A DNA stretch of 32,371 bases from Plakobranchus ocellatus. Its lineage: Eukaryota; Mollusca; Gastropoda; Plakobranchidae. A model generated the notes under the pieces. The model had not been told where the DNA came from. It made no database searches and saw only the letters and a program-made list of their open reading frames with translations. The position numbers were made by a program, and so were the translations under genes. The stretch lies in assembly GCA_019648995.1 (NCBI GenBank), contig BLXT01005873.1, forward strand, positions 1,139,894 through 1,172,264, in the 5' to 3' direction. Position 1 is the first letter of the stretch; the number at the start of each line of letters is the position of its first letter. This document shows positions 20,350 through 28,820 of this stretch, in pieces.

Positions 20350-20546
20350 AAATGTGGGTCCTGCAGTTTTCCATTATAATGATGAAATGAAGGCAATTTT
20401 AATTGTAACGACTTCCCAATGTCCACTCAAAAAAAGTAGAAATATTTGTATCTGTTGGTTGGTATAGATGAATTTTTAAAGTCAACAGCTGACTAAAATT
20501 GCCATCATTTCATCATTAGAATCGAAAACAGACGGAACCCACATTC
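20350..20546. mobile_element. TTAA-flanked palindromic MITE (197 bp)
   Basis: Flanked by TTAA at 20346-20349 and 20547-20550. The arms of about 60 bp are inverted: ATGTGGGTCC...GATGAAATGAAGGCAATTTT on the left, matching AATGTGGGTTC...GATGAAATGATGGCAATTTT read from the right. The loop is about 70 bp. TTAA is the piggyBac target, so a piggyBac-like non-autonomous element is likely. Weak similarity continues a few bases outside TTAA, so a foldback element is an alternative. Confidence 0.7.
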
Positions 20547-20769
20547 TTAAGTTGTACCCAGCAAATACGTTGGTTCTGTTATTTGCAAGCTCTCCTGTAG
20601 ATAATATGGCACTAGTTCTGTCATTCCCTTGAATTTGAAGCTCATAGATCAACGGCAAATGATCAATGTGTTTTGTATTGAAAGGGGCTATTCAAATATA
20701 AATATAATCTTTCACCTTTTTTTGGGACCTTTTGACCCCCTCCTCCCCCCTTCTCTTACACCTTCCTTA

Positions 20770-21106
20770 NNNNNNNNNNNNNNNNNNNNNNNNNNNNNNN
20801 NNNNNNNNNNNNNNNNNNNNNNNNNNNNNNNNNNNNNNNNNNNNNNNNNNNNNNNNNNNNNNNNNNNNNNNNNNNNNNNNNNNNNNNNNNNNNNNNNNNN
20901 NNNNNNNNNNNNNNNNNNNNNNNNNNNNNNNNNNNNNNNNNNNNNNNNNNNNNNNNNNNNNNNNNNNNNNNNNNNNNNNNNNNNNNNNNNNNNNNNNNNN
21001 NNNNNNNNNNNNNNNNNNNNNNNNNNNNNNNNNNNNNNNNNNNNNNNNNNNNNNNNNNNNNNNNNNNNNNNNNNNNNNNNNNNNNNNNNNNNNNNNNNNN
21101 NNNNNN
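20770..21106. other. Assembly gap (run of N)
   Basis: 337 undetermined bases. It is followed directly by a CTA microsatellite, which probably caused the assembly break. ORFs drawn across it are artefacts. Confidence 1.

Positions 21107-21153
<47 letters not shown>
21107..21153. repeat. (CTA)n microsatellite
   Basis: About 15 CTA units at the gap edge. True length is unknown because the array runs into the gap. It corresponds to the simple-sequence tail of retroposon copy 2 on the minus strand. Confidence 0.95.
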
Positions 21154-21575
21154 GATAACGATAATTATATTAGTTTGGCATTTATATTGCGAAAATCCAT
21201 AGTATAATCACTGCTCTATGCACTTTACATACAAATTCATGAAAAACATTCATATGCACATGTGTACATATATGCAATTCTACATTTATTCAGAGTAATA
21301 AACTCAATCATTCAAACTGGCACAAAATGGGAAATCAACATTCTAATATAATTTTAAGGGATATAATATTCTTGAACTGATTCATTTATTGATTGCCTTT
21401 TGTGTTATTTTTTATGTTTACATTTTTTTTCCTTTTCATAAAAATGTAATATTACATTGGTTCCAGGCGCTCCCCCCTCCCCCGGGCCTCCTTAAGCTGT
21501 TCTTACAAGAGAGGAGTCCGACCCCCCCCCCACCCCCCCCACCCCCAAGGTGTAAGATTATATTTGAACGTCCCG
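21107..21575 (-). mobile_element. Retroposon copy 2 with (TAG)n tail
   Basis: Aligned with copy 1 (11526-11980) over about 330-380 bases. It differs by an extra C-rich segment (about 21470-21547, including long CCCC runs) and by having a TAG instead of an ATT tail. A GCAATATAAATGCC-like sequence precedes the tail on the minus strand, resembling the ends of invertebrate retroposons that run into trinucleotide repeats. No ORF of note is present. Confidence 0.65.
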
Positions 21576-21599
21576 AAAGTGAAAGCAAAAACTGAAAGA

Positions 21600-24577
21600 G
21601 TGAAAGGAAACAGGAAATAAGGAAGTCAGATTTCTTCTTTTTCGTAGTGTGTAATTTGCCAACCGGTAGGCAGTTTACTGGTAGAGACTATTGCCTTTGA
21701 AAATTACCACAAAGCGGGGTTTCCGCCAATTTTATTAAATTAAGCAAGCTGAACAAGAGGGAGCTCCAATTTCCTCAGAAAAATTCATTTATCAAGAGGG
21801 AAATCGTGCTTTAAATATTATCTCACAGCATACATGTTGATCTTCAGCTTCTTTTGAAAGGAAGACTGGAAAATTCAATTCAAGTTTATGCAACAATCTT
21901 GACTTATTGTGGCCCTATGGCCACAGTGCTTTTGTTTACATTTGAGGTGTAATAATTGATCAAACCAGTCTTCAAATTTTCTTGACAAATCCTACGTTGA
22001 AACACACCCTAAAGCAGGTCTAGAAATAGTAAATTTCTTGAATCACTTAAATCACCTTTACTTTAGTTAAAATCATATAATTTAGTGCAAGCAATGTAGC
22101 CCATTGTCAAATAAGGGTGGTTCAAATTCATCATGGAATTTATGGTTCGATGTTGTTCATTTAAAAGGCTTAAGGTTCATTTTTGCTGCATACATATCTA
22201 TCATATATTGCAAAAATTATGAACAAAAAAACATTATTTTTCACCCTAGATATATAGGTATTGACAGAGTTAAGACTCTTTATTGTAAGATTCAGTGATG
22301 AACTATGAACAGCACTGAGCCCACTTTTCCCAAAAACCATTTGTGAATATGATTTTTACATTTTAACAGCATTGCCCTTGATTCTGTATGATGGACATGG
22401 GTAACTTCATATGACTGAATTAAAAATGAATAATGTACTCTTTTTTCTTTCTTTCTTGTCTCCTTCTTAGATGGTAGGAATCAATAATAAAAAAAAATCA
22501 TAATAATAATTTTCCTAACCCACTTCACCCAGAGTAAAGCTTAAAAAAATGAGGCCCAAAATTCAACCAAAGACAGTATCTCCATGTATTTCATATATAT
22601 ATGAAAATGTCACTAGCTTTCTCTATATATGAATACCATTCCCCTTCCCATCCCCTATACCCAATTAAAAATAAATTAATCAAACAAAAACTTCAAAAAT
22701 AAAATGTGAAGCAGGGAAAGAAAAAGATAATGTATTCATGAATAAATTAATAATCATATTAAAAGTAATTAAATTACTTACAAAAGTAATACCGCTTGGG
22801 TATACAAATCATTTGCATGCATCAAAATTGTACCAAAAATATTAAGGTCAAGGCATCCTTCAACTCTATTTACACTACTATCCAAGAAAGATCATCAAAG
22901 GTTTTAAAGAAAGCACAGGTAAGAGTAGGATACAGCCTGACCACACAAAGTTGATTTCAACCTTTAAGCACTCATCAGGCAGGATAATGTGAATCATCGA
23001 GGCTCTAAAATGCCCTCACTTGCCACACCATGGCCCACCACTACAAAAGTGGTATACATGAGTGTGTAAACCACAGCATTCTGGTGGTCACAGAGTGTTG
23101 AACAGTTAAGAGCAGGATGAATAAAATCATACTAAGGCTGAAGATATACTAAGCCCCATTTGAAGGCAATAGTTGGAAGGATAAAAAAGGAGGAGGACCA
23201 AGCACGCCTTATTTACAGATACCATAGAGAGTGACAGGTAGACTGATCATACTAACTCTGGCTTGTAGACAAATGTTTGAGGACAGCGGATTGAAATGCT
23301 GCATGTTGCATTCTTTCTTTCAAGACAGATGAAACCCGAGTGGCAATGACTCATAGCCTCAAGCGGAGCGTGAATTAATAAAACGTAAAACATGAAAATA
23401 TATGTTGAATGGTTTTTATAAGCCTAAATTTGATTTCGGCACATGCGAAAACCCTCGGTGCGAAGAATTTACGACTTTTTGCAAAATTTTATTTTTAAAA
23501 AAAATTCATGTTGACTTTTTACCAACACTACACAATTCAGTTTGTTTTGTGTGTCAAGGAAAACCTATCTCTAGGTTTAGGTTTCATTCCAACTTTACCA
23601 TTATACAGTGCCAGTAAATGTAGGCCTATACATTTTAATATTTTCCCACGCAATTAAATAAGTTCTGGTTAGATCTACGTTTTTATTATTCGCTTACTTT
23701 TCAAGGAATGGCTTTATTTCCACCAAAAAAGAAGAAGCCTTCAAAGAAGCAGTTGAATCTTGGCACCATTTTGTCAAATGAGGCCAGTGCCTCGTTGCAC
23801 GCTTGCTTATACTGAAGACAACAAATGACGGGCGCAGAATAATTACATTTTTGTATCCGTCAGTTGTCTTCAATTTGCTGGCATTAGACGAACAGAGCCA
23901 GTATATCTGCAGCCTTAGTTTTTTCGATACTAGTGATACCTATTCCAAATGTAATTACAGGTAATCTTATGTATAAAAAGTTAAGAAGAAATGGTGCTTA
24001 ACTCTGTTTCATTAAAAAGTCCATGAGTAAAAATAAAACTTTACACATGATTTTCCTGAAAAGCCAGTGAATGATAAAGATCCCTTTACATTAATATATA
24101 CAAAATGAGATAATGCCACTTTCAAGTATTTGGCATGTTAATAGTTATTTGAAAATAATTGTCAGACATGATCATGCCTCTTATTCTCATTGAAAGAAAA
24201 GCTATTCTTGCCTATAAAGAACATGCTATTTTTTTTTTATTTTTTTTTTCAACATATATTTTTCTGCCATTCTGAAAAAAGTAGTCTGTGAACTTTAAAT
24301 CATTGAGCATTTGACATAACTTTTCATTGAAATTGTTCTGAATTTATTTTGATTTATAAAGTGCTTTTAGATTTAATGAAAAAATTATTAATTTATCTCA
24401 ATATTCTCTGGCATGATTTTTTTTCTTTTTCTTTTGAACTAAACCTTTCAGTTTGCAGAAAAGCATTTGCTGGAGTGTGTAAATGGTATATTTTTTATCC
24501 TTAAATGAATTTTTGTCTTTTAGAGACACTATGAGTACAGAAAAAAAAAAATTAAAAGACTCAAATCCATAACTGAC
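21600..24577. other. Gene-free part of intron 2
   Basis: No coding exon is recognised. Visible items are an (AT) palindrome near 22594-22603, polypyrimidine tracts near 22440-22470 and 24230-24250, and a 16-bp-stem hairpin at 23813-23872. Confidence 0.5.
23813..23872. repeat. Inverted repeat / hairpin
   Basis: TGAAGACAAC plus TGACGG on the left pairs with CCGTCA plus GTTGTCTTCA on the right, with three unpaired bases in the left arm and a loop of about 25 bases. It is isolated, without recognisable target duplications. Confidence 0.7.
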
Positions 24578-24805
24578 CAGGGTAAAAGCGAAGATCTCTC
24601 TCAGAAAACTTTTCGAGAGGGCCACCTTTATCAAACTCAATAAAGTCACAACCAAAATACCCGCCAGCACCAAAGCCCAGATAAGAACCTCCACCCAAAA
24701 CATAATCTCTTAGGTTGTTGATCCCTGTATGTCCCAGAGCAGTCTCAAATCCACTTGTGTAGCCACCACCAAAAGCCACCATGGCAGCATTTTGAAGCTG
24801 AAAAT
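24578..24805 (-). CDS. BPL_N-domain protein, coding exon 2
   Basis: Residues 49 (last two bases) to 125 (first base). The acceptor is TTCATATTTCCTAG|AT, and only this site, not the nearby TTTTCAG, keeps the frame with exon 1. The donor is CCTG|GTCAGT. The exon encodes NAAMVAFGGGYTSGFETALG, matching the family's LLVfPGGr/y-Y..aLg segment. Next come GINNLRDYVLGGGSYLGFGA and GGYFGCDFIEFDKGGPLEKF, and then ERDLRFYPG, matching the conserved G.REL.FFPG. The nucleophile-elbow motif usually reads G-x-C-A-G-A-Y; here it reads GFGAGGY, so the Cys is Gly94 (codon GGT where TGT is expected). A Cys at 101 is nearby. Loss of the elbow Cys argues against amidotransferase-type catalysis. Confidence 0.88.
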
Positions 24806-25947
24806 CTAGGAAATATGAAGAGGTCTTTATCATTTTCAGTTAAACTTGACTTATGAGTACATGTATGAAACATAAGGCTGCCTTATATAATTTTTAAGTA
24901 TTTCTGTGTTGGATGCTGAAATTACATCATTATTGAGCCTAGGGAAGAATATCTTTTTTCTTGTTTCGAAAAAAAAATTACTCAAAATCAAGTTAAGGCA
25001 TGTAAAAGCAAATGTTTGTACTTAAAGTTTTCAATGATCGCCTCCCTTGATTTACATGCCTTGCTTTCTCCCTTTTTTCCTTGTATTTTCTTTTTTTTTT
25101 TATGGATTATAAAAAGCCATAGCACTAAATAAAAGACAAAACAGGAAAATGAGAGGGTTAAAGGTACCATGTAAATTTGTATGTTATGGGCTTGTGGACT
25201 AGTATCTTATGTAGCTTAATATATTCAGTATTACATTTAATTTTAAGAGAGTTGTCTCAATGTCCTCTTTTCTAATTTGGTGCTCCATCAATCAAAAGTA
25301 TGTGCTGAACAATCCCCCTTATGATGTCATCTCTATCTGATGTTCCCTCCCAGTTTCCAAGCAAGAGAGCACAATGCCTTTAAATGTCCTCACTTAACAT
25401 CCTCATCACTTGTTTTACTTGAATGAAGATTTGATGTAAATATTTCTAAAAATATCATTTCCCTCTAATGACTGAACTTCTACCAACCTATTTGATGTGC
25501 CTCACTTACGGCCCTTGCAATTGTCAATTTACTGAAATAGCAGACATGAATTGCAGATTCAATTTTTCAGCAGCACACAAAATGAGGTGAATTTTCCTCA
25601 ATATGTGACATTAGCATGTACATGTATTGTGATCATATTGTCTTATAGCATTATGATGATGTGCATGTAATTGCATTGGAAACTATTTATAATGTTTCAT
25701 AGGGAGAAGCGTTCTAAAAAAAGTATCGCTGTTTTGCTATAGCATGATGATGTAATTTTTCTAACAACTTCTGCTGGATAGACCCGCCTCATAAGTTACA
25801 AGTCAGAATCAGAGGGAAATACAGGTTCTGCTAAAGTCCTAGCCTTCTGTTGCTTTTTCAAAGATTTTCAATAGAAAAATAAAGTATCTTACTTCAATGT
25901 GCAATCAAAGTTTTAATTAATCGGATTGTTCATGTCAATATATTTAA

Positions 25948-26338
25948 CCCTATCTGTACGAGGTGTTTTATTACCGTATATGTACTTCAAAGGTACGTTC
26001 ATGAGTGCCCACACATTTTAATAGCAATTGATATAGTCTTATCCGTACGTTTGGGGTAACTGCGTGCCCCAATACCATATAGTAAGAAAATTGCTATACA
26101 CGTCAGGGGTAACAAAATCATCCCATACTTTACATAGTAAAAAATAATGGAGGATTTTGGAAATGACCTCAGGTCAGTTCAATATTGATTTTCTATAAAT
26201 CATTATTATGTAATCATATGTCAAATTGAACTTTTGAGGAATACTTAAAAGCTGACACAAAAATTCCCATTTTAAGTATTTTTAAAAATTATAAGCAAGC
26301 TTTGGGGTAACAAAATTACCCCACACTTATGGATGGGG
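25948..26338. mobile_element. piggyBac-like MITE (391 bp)
   Basis: Flanked by TTAA at 25944-25947 and 26339-26342. The left end is CCCTATCTGTACGAGGTG; the right end read inward is CCCCATCCATAAGTGTGGGG. These match imperfectly and both run on to a TTTT/ATTACC block. GGGGTAAC and ACCCC motifs repeat inside (near 26054, 26105, 26303 and 26318). No protein is encoded. TTAA targets and CCC-starting ends are characteristic of piggyBac relatives. Confidence 0.75.
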
Positions 26339-26893
26339 TTAATAGTCTTAATGCACAATTGTAAAACTGTAAAACTATTTAATTAAGTAATTGATGAAAT
26401 TGATAAAAAATAAACAGTTAAATGAAAAACCATACACTTCTAAATGTATTCATAAAATGATCTTAATGCATGATTATTTATAAAATAATGTATTTGCAAA
26501 TCAATGCAAGTCATCCTCATGTATTAGTTTATTTAATGTTGTCATTTGTATTTCTGTCACCATTCATTTTACAAGGATCCTATAGGCCTTTTACACGAAA
26601 CCTTAACCTATCAGCAAAATACAGGAACCCTAACCCTATCTTACCATATACAAATTTAATTCTGCTTCCTAGGCTAGACATTTCCTTTAGCACAACTTAG
26701 GAAGCAATCTGAATAAAATTGAATATCGCTATTAATTTACTCATTGAATTAGCAAAAAAATAAAAATAATGGTTATTCCTGCTTATTTCAGTTAATCAGA
26801 TTTGATTCCAGTCGTGCTGATGATTGGAATTGGAATCAGGTCAATGTAACACTGATTGACAACAATTCTACTCATGAAAGCTCTCAGCATTAA

Positions 26894-27566
26894 CTGTTTC
26901 ACTACCCTAAGCCGGTTTTTCCGGCTCAAAATATTACTACATTTGGACCCAAAGCCGGTAAAACCGGCTCAGTGTAAATGGGTTAGTATTTGAATGAAGT
27001 ACTAAATGTACGTTAAGTTACTTTTGCGCAAGCGAGATTTACACTTTTCTTCCTTTTTCACATAGTTTGAACGTAGAAATAGCTGTTTACATCCATATTT
27101 TGTCAAATTTTCAATCTATATATGCATCAGGGCCCGTAATTTATCAAATTGATAGCAATTTCTTTTTTTTTTGCTACAAATCAAAAAGTATTGAACATTT
27201 TTTCACAATGTTTGGTATTTAAATACCTATGTAATCACAATTTATAAGAATCTACCTTTCAAGGCCAATAGATTATCAATAGATTTACTACTGTGTTATA
27301 CATCGTCATATTTTGTTGAAATTTTTTTTACAATTTTTTTTTATCCAGTTTGCTGCCTTTTCAAAATGTAATAATGAACAAATTTTCTTTTTTAGTGCTT
27401 ATTTATAGAAACTAGATCTAATTCCCTTCAATTTGATATATAATTTGTATGGTTTTATCCTGTAGAAAATTCCTATATTAGCTTTTTACAAAATGATAGC
27501 CAATTTTAGAAAAATCCCATTCTACCCCTGTGTCCAGTCGTAAAATATGTGTGGGTAGTGAATCAG
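26894..27566. mobile_element. piggyBac-like non-autonomous element with twin GCCGG hairpins (673 bp)
   Basis: Flanked by TTAA at 26890-26893 and 27567-27570. The left end CTGTTTCACTACCC and the right end read inward, CTGATTCACTACCC, differ by one base. Just inside the left end are two palindromes, 26910-26926 (AGCCGG-TTTTT-CCGGCT) and 26953-26969 (AGCCGG-TAAAA-CCGGCT). The rest is AT-rich without an ORF. It looks like an internally deleted derivative that depends on a transposase supplied elsewhere. Confidence 0.82.
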
Positions 27567-28669
27567 TTAAAGTGTGTACCCTGAGGAAAAACACAGAGAA
27601 TTGAGTATGCCAGCTTAGAAAGGATCAGGATATAAATTATTTTGGCTACCTTGCTTTAAATACATTTTCCTCATTTAGCTTTCAAGAGAGTTATATTGCA
27701 TCAATATATCAAATGATTGTTTTGTTTGCAACAAAAAGTAATGACATATTTTTACATCATTTATTCGCAACAAAAGCTACAGCTGAAGCAAAAAGAGTTA
27801 AATGTATTTGTATAATAATTTACATGGATGCAAAGCTGTAGTTTGGATCAGTCCAATGTTCTTCATATTTATATTTTAAAAAAGCAGAAATGCTTTTTCC
27901 ATCCTAAACATGAAAAAAAAAAGTTCAAAGCAATCAATTTTGATGCATATAATTTTCCAGTCCTTACTCACGTTACCACAATGACTTTCAGTACCTTGAA
28001 ATAGGACTCACCAGCACAAAATGAGTTGTTTGTTGGCAAATGGAGTTAAAGAGAAAATAGCTGACCTGGGTTACAAATGTCCAGAAAAATTTGTTTGCAT
28101 TTATTCAAAATCTAATCATTCGGAAACATTATAAAATCATTATTGAAATTTCTACACAAATCTAGATATAGGCAAACCCTAGTAGCAAAGGACTTTTAAA
28201 CTTTGAAAATTGCTAATCTTTCATGTTTTTTCAAAACTTCAAATTTTGAAGCCTCCTATCTTGATAACTTTTAACAAGCACTTAACACTTAAAACTTTGT
28301 TTAGAAATGTGGTAGAAAAAAATTCTTTCACTCATTGAAAGGGCATTAACAACAATATGAAAATCCCACTGTTGAGAAATATCTTCCAAAGAGGCATTTT
28401 GTATGGTAAGATAAGGTTACGAATGATTTTAAGTCAAATCAATGCACTTTTTTTTAAAATGATTTCGCAAGACATTGATATTTCATATACACCACTATTG
28501 ATTCAATCAAATAAAATTAAAAAGGTAGAAAATGTTTTTCACAATGATTTAATGTTTAAATCTTAGTGATTTTTTTTTTCTTTTAAGGAAAATACCCTTT
28601 GATTGAAGAAAGATAAAGAGAAGCAGAAAAGCTGAATACTTCATAGTTTAAAAACATTTTCCCTTTCAC

Positions 28670-28820
28670 CTTTGATGATCCCCTCTGGACTGACAAACTG
28701 GACATCATGACTGGATGAATCTAGGCTTGACCTCAGAGAATTGAGTAAATGAAAACATCCAGTTTCACTAGCTCCAGTGCCTCTGTACACAAGGACAGAA
28801 CTGCGGGCCATCATACTGGG
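28670..28820 (-). CDS. BPL_N-domain protein, coding exon 1 (gene spans 18608-28820)
   Basis: First recognisable exon of the only apparently intact host gene. ATG at 28814-28812 (a second ATG follows at once) gives MMARSSVLVYRGTGASETGC, the beta-strand/loop that opens BPL_N domains (VLVY.GpGAS), and ends HDVQFVSPEGIIK. The exon closes at AAAG|GTGAAA in phase 1. Joined with 24578-24805 and 18608-19029 the lengths are 145+228+422=795 bases: 264 codons and a stop, with no frame error. BPL_N is the N-terminal domain of eukaryotic biotin-protein ligases, related to class-I glutamine-amidotransferase folds; here it stands alone with no ligase domain. No signal peptide or membrane segment is seen, so a cytosolic protein is likely. 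A pyrimidine-rich acceptor (TTCTTGTTCCTCAG) precedes the exon at 28821, so an untranslated 5' exon probably lies upstream. Its role is unknown. Confidence 0.88.

Larger units (their letters stand above)
19030..24577 (-). other. Intron 2 of the BPL_N gene
   Basis: About 5.5 kb between donor G|GTCAGT (24577-24576) and acceptor ...ACAAG (19030). The splice phase is 1 on both sides, which keeps the protein in frame. It contains a pogo-like MITE, a TTAA-flanked palindromic element, an assembly gap, a CTA microsatellite with retroposon copy 2, and about 3 kb (21600-24577) in which I recognise no gene. Confidence 0.8.
24806..28669 (-). other. Intron 1 of the BPL_N gene
   Basis: About 3.9 kb between donor AAAG|GTGAAA (28669-28668) and acceptor TTTCCTAG (24806). 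It contains two TTAA-flanked elements (25948-26338 and 26894-27566). The rest is AT-rich with no recognised gene. Confidence 0.8.

Noticed and set aside
20629-21207. ORFs spanning the assembly gap
   Set aside because: Most of the reading frame is undetermined bases plus the CTA repeat.
24796-24800. Alternative exon-2 acceptor TTTTCAG|CTTC
   Set aside because: It would put exon 2 out of frame with exon 1, whereas the CTAG acceptor at 24806 keeps the frame.
26622-26642. Interstitial telomere-like CCCTAA motif
   Set aside because: Only about two TTAGGG-type units (AACCCTAACCCTA), within chance expectation for AT-rich DNA.
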